A stretch of 64,000 nt of DNA from Bradysia coprophila (GCF_014529535.1 NW_023503374.1:4588001-4652000); one strand, 5' to 3'. Counted from the stretch's first letter, positions 1 to 14,045 are shown. Program-made: numbers and translations. The notes: generated by a model not told the origin, from the sequence alone.

Positions 1-1122
1 TCAACCGCCTCTTTAACACTAATTATTAAACTTTCAAAATGCACGATTTTCATGGCACGCAATAAATCTTTTATTGCCTTTATATTGGCAACTTGAATCT
101 TTGTCTTCAAAGCAGTGTTCAACAAATTTATTTTCATCAATCCCTTCAAATCACCTCGACCATTGCTGTTGAGTTTGAATTTTTTTGCATTAGATGCATC
201 GATAAAAAGAATTTTGTCTCCATTTAAATCACTTTCCACTTGCAAAATATCCCTCAATTCGATGTTATTCCTTATTTTAGTCGATCGGTACTCAGCCAAA
301 TCGAAATCGGCATTTGTTATGATAATAAAGTCACTCACTTCGGCATTTTTAAACCATTGATTGTTACTTCTCTTTATCTTGCAAAATGAAATGAAGTATT
401 TATGTAGTGCGAATGGAGCTGTGCTCATCGTTGACAGTAAATCTATGCTGGTGATTCTTTTCCCTTCGTTTTCGTTCTTATGCTTAGCCTGCAAAACGCG
501 AGTGTTTTCGCTCATAAAAACAATATCGTCAAATTTTTCAGCAGGATCAAACTCTGTAGCCATTTTGAATGGTACTAATTGATTATTTATTGCCCGATGA
601 GCAAATAACATTAACAATTTTAATTGAAAAACAACGCCATGTAAACCAGTCTTGATTCCTGAAGCTGGATGCTTATCAGTTCTTCGATTTTTTCTTTCGA
701 TAATCGAATTTTCAAGCGATTCACCTGATCTTTTAATACCTGCCTTTGATGTCGACGGTATTGGTTCATTTTGAATAGATTCGCTTTTGATTCTTGCTTC
801 GTTTTTCAAGCGAAACATTATAGATTCCCATTCTTGGGACTGATCAAGTTGAAAATTTTCTTCCGCAATACTGATTGGTGTTTTGAACAAGTTATTTTCA
901 ATATTGACATTGGCTCCTTTTGCAATCAATATATCAACAATATCTTTTCGGCATACTTTAACAGCGACATGTAGTGACGTATCTCCACCGTTATTTTGAT
1001 AGTTCAATTGAATTGACTCGCAATTTAAAAGGGCCTCTATCAATTCTTTCGGACATTGGTTTCGAATTAGATAATTCAGACCTATTTGATTTTCCTCCTT
1101 TATAGTTTCCGGAATCTCCATA
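1..1122 (-). CDS. Ankyrin-repeat protein with D...QxK domain, 5' part
   Basis: An open frame of 374 codons runs from an ATG at 1122 to the left edge without a stop, so the gene is cut by the window. The ATG is the first after an in-frame TGA about 40 bases upstream. Residues about 10-40 form an ankyrin-like helix pair. Residues about 43-75 are a good ankyrin repeat (GGDTSLHVAVK, then IVDILIAKGANVN), and a partial repeat follows. After a charged linker comes a block at about 150-340 that starts LHGVVFQLKLLMLF and contains FDDIVFM and then LQAKHK, i.e. D, twelve residues, QAK. I recall this arrangement from large uncharacterised arthropod proteins that continue into a NTPase and more repeats. 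The D...QxK pair resembles the core of PD-(D/E)xK nuclease folds, but nuclease activity is inference. No paralogue lies in the window. Confidence 0.8.
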
Positions 1123-2666
1123 ATTCGTATCACGTCTACGACGCAATATAATCTTCAATCCACTTATAGTCTTACTGAACACACTTTCAAAACTTTTAAG
1201 CTAAATTTACTTTAATCTCACATTTAAGAAATGAATTGATAACTTTGATATTTGTATTTAGAGAATAAATGTCGTAAAAAAACTGTTAGTCTGATGAACA
1301 CGATTCGAACAGAAAAATTGCACCCTTCTAACTGAATGTATGTAAATTGTATTTAATAACAATCCATGCGCATCGAGCATAAGAATTTTGTTATAGATTC
1401 ACGATATAATACACAATATAAATAGGATTTATTAAAAAAAAATCCGTGTGCTATGGCATGCCATTGAAGGCAAAATTCACTTGAACCGTTCGCGTTCGCT
1501 TCACAATCGTCACGATAATACAGAAAACCAACGAGCCTTGGGCATGACTATATTCAGCTCGTGTAAATTTGGAATTCGAAATAACACGTCAAGCTGGTTC
1601 CGAAGTTATCCGAATATCTTGCAGTGTTGATAAATACTATATAGTGTAATTTTACTATCTAAGCCATACTCCCGACGCGTGACAACCGACAAAGAATTTG
1701 TTATTGATTCGATTGCGATTCGGTTGCTCAGAATTCTGAATCACTGTATTTAGTGTACGGATGGTATGGCCGATGATGGAGCTGGATTACCTCGGCCTCG
1801 CTTCGGTTAAAATTCAAACAAGAATCCATCATTTGTGAATTTACCTCACTCCTCGTACTATTCATTTTTGTAGAGTTTCGATGAGCTGGTCTATATAAAA
1901 TTTAATGTTTGACTATCTTTAGCACAGAACAAAAAATCCTAGAGTCATGAGACTTGGCATATTGGCTACATGACTACTGAAGAAATTAATTAATGCAACA
2001 TCGAAAATATATAAAAGCAACAACAACAACACACTCATAATATATTTAGTGCCAAACTGAAGGTCAGAAATTAAAAAAAATCTTATATGAGACTTAAATT
2101 AGGAATTGAATAAGAAGTGTTGAATGGGACACATATATGTTTATATTTATACTGCGTCCAACGTTATCTTTTGATCTTAGGTCAAAAAACTTTTTTTTTT
2201 GAAAAATGGGTAAACGGTATGATTAAGCTGTATCGATGTGTGCAAACACTGCAAATATGCCACATTATGTAAATATTTTAATTACCATCCCGGTCTTTGG
2301 TTGATATATTTTAAATAGCCGCGAGCAACGAAAACAACAGAAAAACCGTCCAAAACAAAAACAAACGTTTGAGGCAATTAATTGGGAATTTGAAAATATG
2401 ATTCAAAATAGCTTACATACGAGTTAATTATAGGTAGTCGGTCTATGAGAAAGAAGGGTAACCGAATGCTATAAATATTCGGACTCAGAAGTTACATTAC
2501 AGCTGTAATGAACTGTTGAACTAGTCACCTCTGATACAATTTATTCGAATGGTTTGTTTTTTGGCCGGTAATTCGCGTACGTACGTAAACATTCATTCGA
2601 TGAAAGTGTGAAATTGCTGCAGTTCTTAAGAGTGATATCGCGAAATCTTCGAACAATCGGCTAGCC
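1123..2666. other. Intergenic, no gene seen
   Basis: AT-rich sequence between the ankyrin gene and a small ORF. It should hold the ankyrin gene's promoter and 5' UTR. A TATA-like stretch (CTATAAATATTC) lies near 2470. Short open frames here lack coding character. Confidence 0.5.
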
Positions 2667-2837
2667 ATGCCATCCGGATTTTTGACGAGTATGGTACCCA
2701 TCGAATACTTGCTTCATTACGAGTTCAACGAGGTATATCTCGCCTCTCTCGGAATAGTCGTTTTCGTGGTAGAGCTGTTTAGAAAATCGGTGGTTTCCAG
2801 GAGGAAATTTTTTTCTCCTGATTCTCTTCGGCAATAA
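2667..2837 (+). CDS. Possible 56-aa small ORF, one membrane segment
   Basis: The frame starts at ATG 2667 and stops at TAA 2835-2837. The composition looks more protein-like than neighbouring frames. An amphipathic start (MPSGFLTSMVPIEYLLHYEF) is followed by a hydrophobic stretch, VYLASLGIVVFVVELF, and then a basic tail (RKSVVSRRKFF). That would suit a single-pass membrane micropeptide or the first exon of a larger gene. A TATA-like element lies about 190 bases upstream. I recognise no family. Two frames of similar length are open on the other strand over the same bases, which weakens the case. Confidence 0.22.
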   Translation: MPSGFLTSMVPIEYLLHYEFNEVYLASLGIVVFVVELFRKSVVSRRKFFSPDSLRQ

Positions 2838-4846
2838 GGGGTCGACTTCGTCCAAATTTTAGTGGATTGTAATGCTAGACTAGGCCAATCACACAAGACT
2901 TCCAATACGTCGGGCTGTTGACTGTACTGCCTTCAGTGACTGTATTAAGAAAAATTTTCTCTGACTAATAACGCCTGCGCGCATCAGCAAACCTGACGGT
3001 TAGGGTTCCATATTAAGGCTTAGGCTCGTTTTTGAGGCTCACAGATGTGACATTATAAATAAATATTTTATCGCTAGTTTTGTAGAGTATGTTAAGAGCT
3101 ATCCAGCGCATACAACACCGTTGAGAAGTTTTTACTGTAACTGGTGTAATTCAATCAAGAAAATGTCCTTTTTCGTAAATTTGCGGAAATGGTTTCCAAT
3201 TAGTCATATTGTATCCACAATCCGTAGACAAGTGTTCCTTGACATCCCACAACGATGTAAGTGGAATTCTAGATACAACATACTCATGATCTAACCATTC
3301 GTGTTTTTAACGCTAGCGCATTACAATCGTAAACGGTTAAACCGTTCCGCAAAGAATGATTTTTTTGTGAAACATTCTGATTAGTAGGAACGTGATCCAA
3401 AGGTTATTAAGACCAGTTCATGGTCGCATATATCGCAAAAATGTATGCGAGTATGAATTGGCCTTAAGGCCAGTTGAGTCTTCTCTTAGTCGAACATTGA
3501 GCAAAAGTACGAACGCTTGGTTCAGCTCTGTATTGAGCAATAATTTTTGATTTCGGCCTTCTTCATGAAATCGAGTACACATTTATTGATCTTATGGTAA
3601 ACAACTTGAATTTAGTTAGATTAAAGTTTTGTTTTCGATGATCTTTCGAGTCGGTGGAATTTGTGGGATTTATAAAAACCGGGGGGATTTGAGGGGGACT
3701 GCGGGGGATTTTTCCCACGAGCTTATATGTTACTTTAGGCCCTAATTACTAGATAGAGTAATGGGCTGTTGAACAGGACATTTTTGACAAAACAAAACGT
3801 TCATAACAAAGGATGAAAATGCGTACATGGTCTGTTCTCAACCACATAATCTTACCGTAAGTCTAGTCAACAGATCGCACCTGTTATCGTTTTAAAATAT
3901 TGGTGTTGTCCCTTCGTATTCTCATTTTTCATGACTGAACAGTGAACATCTCATCGGAGAGTTGGAAATTAAGGGACAACTTATCGTATTCAGACTATAC
4001 TCGGTATAGAATACTGTTCTTAGACTTTGTTTCCATCATCGGAATAAATGAAACAATTCTGATATTTGGTGAGCATTGACTGAAATTATTCTCATCATCT
4101 TCATGACGACCTTCTGAACTCACTAAAGTTCGCCTGATTTAGAGTTTTTATGTACTTTGTTTATACAAAACCTCCTAAAGAATTGAAAAGTCTTTCTTAC
4201 TTACGTATCATTACTAACCTGTGGTTTGTCTCGGATCAAGAAATTTCTTACGACAAAATTATTCACAACTGACTGTGTAAACGAGCAAACGCAGCAAATT
4301 TTTGTCCATTACAAATAATTGTGCATTCAATATTATACTGATTCGCATGAATTGACCAACGAAACAGAATTTAAAATCGTAAATCTTCAAGGAAATCTTT
4401 CTAAAACAAACAATGAACTGAATTAGAGGTAAATAATGTTCTACGTTTCACCTCATCTGCAATAAATCGGTTCTCTTTCATGCTAAACAATGTGTACAAA
4501 TCATTTAATGTTTCTCAATTAAACGTGAGGAGCTTACACTTTCCAAATTTACTCAATGGGTAATGTAAATCAAAGTGTAATAGCCTTGACAGATGCATTC
4601 AAAAAGGATCTACCATTCTCAATATAGGTAAACAAAAGGAATCAATTATCAATTTCAGACAGTTTAATCGCGAAGTCAAAATATCAACTCATTGTACGGG
4701 TATAACCCGCAATCTCAGTGTTATAATGTTGAGATGCTATGAGTGTATAGGTAAACGTAAATGGCAGAAGAAACATATTGGCGAAAAAAACGAAGCTTGA
4801 GGTGTCTTTTGACTCATGTTTTTGATAGTATACGTTTCTGTATCAA
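2838..4846. other. Intergenic, no gene seen
   Basis: About 2 kb of AT-rich DNA with stops in all frames. I see no convincing exon, RNA gene or repeat. Confidence 0.5.
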
Positions 4847-5007
4847 AGGGGCTGTTCACATATTACGTCACGCCATAATGAGGGATACAACGAAATGTGA
4901 CGGTTCTAACAAATTTGGGACAAAATTGACACTTTTTACGTGACGGAGGGGGGAGGTGGTGTCAAAAATTAGATAAAATAACGTGACGGAATTTGTGAAC
5001 AGCCCTT
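4847..5007. mobile_element. MITE, GGGCTGTTCAC family
   Basis: A 161-bp element with terminal inverted repeats of about 25 bp: AGGGGCTGTTCACATATTAC on the left, and the complement ending GTGAACAGCCCTT on the right, each followed inward by GTCACG. There is no coding sequence. Short elements of this look (ends GGGGCTGTTCAC, inner ACGTCACG) are widespread in insect genomes. A relative lies at 27,805. Confidence 0.75.
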
Positions 5008-8000
5008 AAGCAATGTCGTTCATCTAAAAAATTAAAATTCTCCTGGAAAATTACAGCCGGTGAAGAACATTAGATAAACAAATATATAAATTTAACGGTT
5101 GTGCTATCGTCGTTGTAGTAGTATGTCAACCGGCGGTAAGTAATAAAAGCACTGGAGGCACTCGAAGCCAGTCGGCTGGCTCAGACATTAGACAATTATA
5201 ATTTGTAAGACATTTATAGCCGAAACTGAAGCTAAGAAACAAATGTCAACGTATACTTGCCCTTGCCTTTTATGAAAAATAAAAAGCTTCAATCAAGGAC
5301 ATCACCTATGTTTAACATAAAATACCTATGCTCCTCATGTCGAACCAGATTTCTATGAGAAAAGTTTAAATGAAGGAAATTCTATTTGTGTGTTGACCTC
5401 GCATAAATGCCATTAACAAATATCACAAGACAGCAGCATCATGTCCATCATTTGTCCCTTCGAATTTCACCCGTATCATTCACACAACTACGATACAACA
5501 AACAAGCAAGCAAACACACAAAAAAATGTAAAATCTCGTTTTATCCGGTTGTCAACATTCGCCATGTCAACCAATCTTTTTATGCATTACACGATTGCAC
5601 GAAAGCACAAGTTCAAAATATCAGCCATATACATAACTCGATATACAATATATATGAAAAAGCACCAGTAAAGCAATGCGAGAAGTGAACACTGGAGCTC
5701 AGTATGGTTTGTAATGTGGAGTACAACTAACGTGAATTTATAAAACGAGAACGAATTTATTTTTGTGTGTGTTTATTAGGCTGTGTATCCACACACAGCA
5801 CAATATCATTTGCTCTAGAAGTACTTGAATTTTATAGAATAAGAAGAAAAAAAAAGTATTTTTTTTGCTTTTACCTGTGTTACGAAAACCGATATCCAGA
5901 GAGTGTATCTTTTATTTAACAGTGAGTTGGTGAACTTTTATTTTTTTTTGGTTTTTTATTTTAATTTAACAGAAAAAAGAAGTTAAAAGAATAATTTTTT
6001 TTTTTGTTTCATTGATCACTAAAATGTGGTAGCTTCGTTCTGTTTAAATTTCAACTTTGAAATTTAATTTAGGGAAAAATATAAATTATTCATAGTTTTC
6101 ATGTGGTGAGTAGGTATAACACCGAATTACCTTGTATGGACTGTTTCTTTTTATTTATTTAATTTAAACATTGTTTTAAACATATATCAATGTATTGTGC
6201 TTATTTTGCCTATAAACTTCGGTTTTTGTTGTTTTATTTTAATTTCATTTCTGTATAATAGTTTTGTGTGATATAGTCCAACTTTGTATACATTTAAAAT
6301 GCTGTTGCCCATTTTTATATATAAATTTTATTAACAAGAAACATACATCTATAACCATATATATGCTGCAGCAGCATTATGGTGCGAATAAGTCGTTCAC
6401 AGTACCGTTTTTGACATGATAATACCAATATATATTTATGTATAAACGTTGGTTGGTTTCATTTTTGCTATTCGTAATTATAATACCAATTTAACATTCA
6501 GACAAGTGGAATATAATATAAAAAGTAAACTTCTTGTTACACCACTTCTGTCTTTATGGAACCAGCTTCACCGATATACACAAATTTACACACAAAATAA
6601 AATATAAAATTTGTGTGAGATAAATTGATTAAAATAAAAAAAAAGATTTAAAATAATTCGCTGTGTGTTTCGTCGCTTTTAATTAGATTTTTGTTGTTGT
6701 TGTTTCCGAAACAATAAAATGAAAACAATTTTCGATTAGTGTGCAACCATTGAATGTTTAATATGGCTAAAGAATGGTGAATATACCTAAAAAGGTTACA
6801 AAATTAATGTAACTTTTGTTGTTTTCTTATTTTATTTGCGAAAGAGAATTTTATTGTTAAAAATAAATGAATTCTTGTCAGCAGCATAAAATTGTAATAA
6901 ACATTGTCTGAGTGTTGTGTGTGTTGTTGAATATATTTTTATTGACGATTCGCTCTCTCCGTCTGTGTTTTTCTCTCTCTTCAGGTGTAAGTGTAAGTTA
7001 TATACCCATTTGTAAAAGACATTGCGTAACTTTACATTGTTATTTTTATATTTAAAAAAAAAAAGAATTATTTCAACGCCTTACCTGGGACATATTGCAA
7101 TTTCTTAGCGCTTTTAATAAAATCAGAATGAAATAAAAAAAATTACATTTCCATTGTATATATCAAACTTATGGGAATTTACTTTTCATTCCACTCTTGT
7201 TCATACATTTATACAACATTTTCGCGTAATAGTGAACTTGTTTTCAAACTAATGATGCGAAAAGCAACATATGGCTAATGAATCAACCATTTAGTTTAAA
7301 CCCGTGTGTGTGTGTTTAACGTGTAATATATAGAAAATCGCACGCATAATGATAACACGAAACGGGCGACAAAATGGGACATTGACATAATGCTGATGAT
7401 GACTACAACCAGGGGTCTTTAATCAAGCAGAATAATTGCTAAGGATGTGAGTTTATATTGAACGAAAACACAGGCTTTTGACAAGCTATCAAATTCATGT
7501 ACCTGGATATAAAGTGGACAAATTAAATCACTTCAATGTTCCTCTTCACAGCTCATTTTGCAGCGTTGTGTGGTCAAGGTTTCGTGTTCGTTTTTTTTTC
7601 TTCTTCATTCTGAATCGAATTATATGGAACACATATGGTTGTGTGTCCGATGACTGTAACGACAATTTGATATTATTCTCACGCAATTCTGTTTGTGTTT
7701 AATTCAGCCCTTGCTTCTTTTTCGAACAAACAATTCGTCGATGGACAATTATTGTGGTTTTAGTAAAAAGAAAATGTCTGGTTCGCCCACAAGAATCGTC
7801 GTACCAGTTATTTTTATTAATCATTTTTCTTGTGTGCAATTGAGCATTTTACCTGCAATATTCAAGTGGCACAGCACAGACGTGTATACAATTATAATAC
7901 GAATATTTCCCCAGATAATTGGGATAATTTTATTGAAATAAATCGTCATGAATACTTGTCAGGATTAGAAAGGTTGAATATTATAATATCTGTTCACTGT

Positions 8001-9285
8001 GCTGAAACTTTGGCGGTTAAAAGGTACGCATGCTGTGGGGGAAAAAATGGGATATAAAAACACCTCGGTCAGTTATTCAGTTTATTTGGGAGATTACTCG
8101 GGCGATGAGCTTTTATACCATAAAATTTCCCTTATCACGGCAGTTACCGAATTCGTAAAGATTTATTAGATTTTAATATGGTTTAATAAACCACCTCGGT
8201 TCGGTTTATGGTAACATGTATATATGCTGTGGTTTATTGGTTAATTCAATTTTCGTTGTTGCTAGGATCCCCTCAATAAGCCATATTTATTTTATGTTTG
8301 TAGGCGAAAATGGCCGTATAAGGATACATTTATGTGAACACCTGTGAACACACGCACGTTTTTTTTATGTAAAATTCAATACAATGTTGTTACGAACATA
8401 CTTATTGTTGATGAATATGGAACATTTGTAAGAATAAGGTATGAAATTGGCCTCGTTGATCGTTACACCATAGTTCATGAAATTGTAAAGGGAAAATAAA
8501 AAATTTCTTTGGTATTCCTTTGACGAGTTTACGTAAATTGCTAGGTAGATTTCTTCAACCTATTTTATCGAGAAATGTTAGGGGACATTCATAAAGTACG
8601 TGTGTATTTTAGGGTACAGGGAGTGTCTGGCAGCAGCGAACGCTTCATACAGTTTCGAAATTTTCTGCAGAGATTTTGGCTACGTACGCCAAATACAGAT
8701 ATAGAATCTAGAATTCGCAACCGTCTTTTTTCACGCATACTTTGGGAATGACTCTTCATCTCCTGTATTATTCAACATGTTTACTTTGAATACAATTACT
8801 GTGATTGTCTTTCAATTGTAATTTAAAAAGTCATCTAAAGACTGAAGCTCTTTTCAACTACTTTTCTTAATCAAATAAAAATGTTCAATAGGAGCTCACT
8901 TGCGAGAAACAATCGGTACGTAACACCGTTCCCTCATTGGAATTCAATTTTCAATCTTATTCAACACAGCTGGAATTTTCGTAACATTTTCTTGTTACAT
9001 TGTCGCTTAATTGAAATTCTTTGAAAATATGATTCGAGGTACGGGTCATGGATTTTACTTTAGAAATTCAATCGGGAGATATTCATAGGAAAGCACCCGA
9101 CTCTTGATGAACCTTTTCAATGGAGCAATTATATGTCTTAATCGGATTTTAGATGAAGTTTAAGAAAAAATTTCGTTTTCATTTTTCAACCTTTTTTGTA
9201 GTGCCTTACCATAGAAGGTAAAAAAAGGTAACATTTTACTTGATTTAATAGAGCTGGTTACGATTAATATTTCGTTAGGACGGAA
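5008..9285. other. Intergenic, strongly AT-rich
   Basis: About 4.3 kb with many homopolymer runs and TG-rich patches between 5.7 and 7.4 kb. A sequence near 8580 (GGGGACATTCATAAAGTACG) looks like a single end of a MITE related to those at 4847 and 27,805. Open frames are short and overlap on both strands. The stretch could include untranslated exons, which cannot be recognised from sequence alone. Confidence 0.45.
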
Positions 9286-9291
9286 AATACT

Positions 9292-9800
9292 TTGAAAGTC
9301 TACCTATCAAAATAGGACTCATTTCGTCTGGGATGGCTATACACATGGCTTGAACGGACCAGTAGACAGACCTAAGATAGTCTCGAGCTACACCTGGTTG
9401 CTGGTGGAAGATCTCCGAAGATGGAAAAGAGTGTTTTTTAGACTCATTGAGGTCATGCCTAGTTTGAGAACATCCATTGATATATGTTGTAAAAAAAGTA
9501 CAGCAAAAATTTTCCCTGCGAACTTCAAATAGGCATTCCGCATTCCATCGATATGTAGTGCTGGTGATTGCCCACAAAACAGATTTTTATGTTAGTACAC
9601 CCGCTACTCGTAAAATTCATCAGCATTCACCAGCACTGCACTATGAGATGTCAATGGAAAGCTTAGATAATGTACGTCCACCACCAACCAGGTGTAGCAC
9701 AAGACTCTCTGAGGCCTGTTTTGAGGTCTACTGTCAAAGACCTTTTAAGCCAGTAGATATCCATCTCAGACGATCCGATTTCTGTGTGGATTTTCAAAAG
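9292..9800. mobile_element. Inverted-repeat (foldback) element
   Basis: The left arm (about 9292-9440) and right arm (about 9665-9800) are diverged inverted copies. For example CAACCAGGTGTAGC on the right matches the complement of GCTACACCTGGTTG on the left. The right end, AAAAGAATCCCTC, resembles the terminal repeat of the element family at 20,355, 49,346 and 63,588. The frames through it (9275-9577 minus, 9477-9818 plus) are by-products of the arms. Confidence 0.6.
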
Positions 9801-10010
9801 AATCCCTCTTTGTGTTAGCAAAAGTATTCAAAACGTAGAAATTGTCTACCCTCTCATTGCATCGAAGAGATAGATATTCCGAATTCTACAGATAAACTGC
9901 TCGTTCGACTGGGTAGAACTAGAAACATAATGGAGGAATTATGGTGAGACTGGGTGAAGGAAGTTCCACGATCTATTTATGCATTTGTTAAAAATTATCC
10001 GTGCTTATGA

Positions 10011-11192
10011 TATATGGGTAATTCCATGGTTAGTTGCGTTACAAATTTCGTTATCTGTGAGTCATAAAGTTAATTGTGCTGGCTATGTTTTGCGGTAACA
10101 AATCAGTCTATAAATTTTCTAATACTCAGGAGACATAGTGCTTTCATACCAACAAGAATTGGAATTTTTAGCCTGCGAAGTCTGACTTGTGTGATCGCAA
10201 AAGTCGGCGGTTAGTTGCGTTACACGTTTGTGACTTTTCGAAATATTTTCACCAAATAAAAACTGATTTCGGTAAACGTTTTTTTTTTCCTGAAAGCTAT
10301 GGTCAAGACGCGCAGTTTAAGCCCAATATGAGGTTGGTAACCCAAAATTTGGGGGAGATATGTCTAAAAAAGTGATATTTTTCGGAGGTCATAAATAGCC
10401 AGAAATATTTTTTTCGCAATTGGTGGTTGTTACCCAACAGAAAATGTTTCTTTGACTCAAAACCGTTTAAAAAATGGCTAGAAAATTTATCGAGATAACC
10501 TCGACGAGTTAAAATTCGAGGATGACACTTATCACCACTGGGAAGCTGTTTTCGCCTACTACACTCATCCAACTAACCTGATTGACCCAAAGTTATTTTT
10601 CTCGTGAAGTCATATGCTGTAGCTTTCGAATGACACCGATCTTCAGTTTTTATTTGAAAAAATGTAATTTCGGCAACGTTTGGGTTGAAGTGATTTTACC
10701 TTACTTCGAAGCAAAATGAACCAAAAATCTTCAAAAAAATTAATTTCGTGTCATTTGGAGCAATTGTGGAATTATATGGTCCACATCTACAGGAAAACAA
10801 ATTTACAAAAATCATTTGAGATTTATTGAGAATATCTCGGAATGTCGAATACAAACAAACACTTTTTGGTCATGTCTCCCCGAGACCGCATTTTACAATA
10901 ACCTCATATTGGTGTCAAACTACGCGTCTTGTCAATAGCTTTCAGCAAAAAAAAAGTTTAGTGAAATCGGTTCAGGTTTCGTGAAATAAACTAGAATTTT
11001 CAAAAATTTTCTGAAAACAAGCATACATTTTTATGGTTGTATCTCCCCGAGATTTTTGGCCAAAGACGTAATATGGGGCTTAAACGACGCGTCTGGTCAA
11101 CAGCTTTCAAGGAAAAAAAAGTTTGCCGAAATCGCGTTTCAATTGGTGAAAATATTTCGAACAGTCACAAATTAGCTGGAATTACCCATATA
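10011..11192. mobile_element. TIR element of about 1.2 kb, non-coding
   Basis: The ends are TATGGGTAATTCCA on the left and its complement TGGAATTACCCATA on the right, each flanked by TA. That suggests a TA target site as in Tc1/mariner relatives. Inside, subrepeats recur in both orientations: the motif around GACGCGCAGTTTAAGCCC near 10,310 returns inverted near 10,925 and direct near 11,085. No transposase frame remains, so it is non-autonomous. Confidence 0.65.
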
Positions 11193-14045
11193 GAGGAATA
11201 AAAGTGGTTAGCACGAATGCATTTAAGTAATACTTAGCAAGTTTAAAAACTGAATGGCACTTGCCATTCTACTGACTTAGAAAACAATTTCGTGCCGTCA
11301 TATATGTAAATGGTTATCTCGTCTTTTCTCACATTGTACTACTTTCAAATCCCCGTCATCTAAGTGAAGTCCTTTATAAACAAACATTTACGACTTCCGG
11401 ACTCACTGGTACAATTTGTCCTATTTTCGTGTACTCGCAGGGGTCACAACTAATGTACGATCTCTAACTAAATTGCGGTTATGTTGAAAGAGCCTGAAAA
11501 TGTACAAACATTTCGGAAATTATGTTGCACACCAATTCATTGTTTCCGTAGCTTTTACGCATAGTAAAGCAAAATGGTAGGTTTGACCTATGATACCATC
11601 AAACCAATTAATTGAGTGATGTTAAGTGGAATCCTTTTGCGGTAATTAATATTTCAAGACCAAATATGTTCTAACCTTTTGCCTGGGAAGTACAAACGCA
11701 TCGTCTTCATTTCATTGTCCTACATTAAATATTCAATTGGCTTGATAATAATTAATTTTTATCGTTTACATTATGCGAAACGAAACACTTTCGAGACGAT
11801 AAGAATCTAATTAGCTTGAATAAGCAACTGCCAAAAATGAAAGGAACACCCATAAGAAAATGGTTAAAATCTTCTCTCTTTTGCCATTAAGCGGAAGCTA
11901 ACATAAAATCATTGTAACGATGGATGTTAAAAAATTAGTGAATTAATCTTTTGATCTTCGCAACACTCTTTGTTGTTCAACAAACAATGGATGGTAAAAC
12001 GTTTCACAACATTTTCTGAGAGTTTCATCTCAACATCAATTCAAGCCGACCCTTGAACGGATTTTCTTTTTCTTCTCTCCAGTAAAAGTCAAAATCAATC
12101 CATCGAATAACTGATGTCGAATATCTGGTTCAATAAATTATTCTAATGTGGTGTTTAACGAGCCACACCATATCGAAATCGAATCCAATCATTGATTGAT
12201 ATGCAAATAGATATCATCCTAATTTGCGTCGGGTGGGTGGGAAACATATATATACATTTGTCGGAATGCAGAGTTGGGCATCAATTTATGGTGGTCGTTA
12301 ATGTTTGCAATGTCGCAGTTTGTGGATTGGATTGTGACGATTTATATGTAATCGATATCGTCGATAAGTTATAGATGGTATAGTCTAACCCGAATCTCGT
12401 AACTACGTAATCGAAATTCATTTTATTTGCTGGTAGAAGGTCAATCAGTTATTATTTGCCCAGAAATGGTACAACGTCTAATTTAAGTGTTCCATTCCAA
12501 GTTTTATTACGAAATAATCTTTTCAACGTTCTGCAATTATCATTAATCATCCGTACAGCGCGCGAATAGTCTAAAAGTGTCCTTTTGTCAGCTATAAATT
12601 GTAGAAAATTTACGACAGTACAGCAGTCCAACAAAGCAGTTATTACAGTGGATGAGCTTTACACACGCAGAGTAGACATTAAAAAATTTCCATGCAACCC
12701 GTAACGTAACGAAGGGAGACTTGAAATAAAAAAAGATAAAAAAAAACTTACGTGTACGCTGTTGTACACCTATATCATCGTATACCATAACGACCTGAGC
12801 CATAACACTCCGATATGTATCGTTGGCTTTTGATGAGAACATATAGCCAACTGTTTATTTTAATTATGATAATTACTTTGGTTTGTTTGTTTGGAAATTT
12901 GCACCTGTATAGTGTGTATAAACAACAGAGAGTGCTGTAGCTGTATGTATGTACATTATCTTGGACCACAAGAATTTCGTTGGCTATATGAATGAGTACC
13001 AAAACATAAAGATTCAAATGAATTTCCCTTTGAAAGTACACTTTCCACGGATTATTTACCCTGCTCTCGTAGTTTTTTTATTTATTTTATTTTGTGTGTT
13101 TATTGTGAAAACATAGGCTCTGAGACAGTACAACACACAGTGTGTTCCCTTTTTTTTGTTTACCCAGGCACGAAAAAAAATGGAATTAAATATTTACAAG
13201 TGTGTTTATTCTTATACCCCAACTTTTACGTGTGTTATTCGCATGCTTTATCGATTATTTTATACGTTCATACCGCAGTTTATATACACAGAGTGTGGAA
13301 GTAAGTAATAGCATTACCATTTTCAGAAGGTTGTAAACAAGTATGTCTACAGGGTTGTCGTTTTAGCGGATTGACGACGAAAAGATGAGTTTGGTTTGAG
13401 TTAGAATTAGGAAAGGTATTAATGTCTTCTGAAGACTCTAAACTCTAAAGCCAGTAATACCACGGTTGTTCGTTGCCGTAGAAATGTTTATCGTGTGAGA
13501 GAATAACATCGCGTTTTGATGTTTAAAAGAAATCGACAGCAATTGGAGATAATTCCAAGATTTATATACCTATAGTATACCCTGTCTGTACACTGTACAT
13601 ATTGAAGACACAACACATTAGAGAAAGCGTTCGGCTTTATACATTAAGCCTCGCAATCTTTTAAATCTTCCTCTTTCTAGTCGCATGATTTCTTAAGTTT
13701 TCGTCAGCACGGAAGCAGTTACTCCGGCGTTTCACAAATTGTGTATATATTCACAACATTTATTTATAATTATCCTTTGGAAACCCCCTGTTTTGCGTAT
13801 ATCTCAGACGTAGACGTATAGCTCAACAAGTTAACTTTTGAACAAAAATCGGTAAATAAAAACATAGCTAACGCCGACCCGTACGAAACACCTATTCGTA
13901 TCAAAAGCCTTTAATGTGAAACTCTTCATTTCTCTTACTTCATTTTCTTCTCTGCTGAAAAACTATTCTCCCTTTAAAATCACTTACATTATCCACTCTT
14001 TGCCTTGTTATCATATACAACTAAATTGCCGGAGGCAATATAGAC
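11193..14045. other. Intergenic, no gene seen
   Basis: AT-rich DNA. The short open frames on both strands around 12.2-13.3 kb overlap one another and match no family I know. Confidence 0.45.

Noticed and set aside
9275..9818. Frames of 100 and 113 codons as a gene
   Set aside because: They run through the two inverted arms of a foldback element on both strands.
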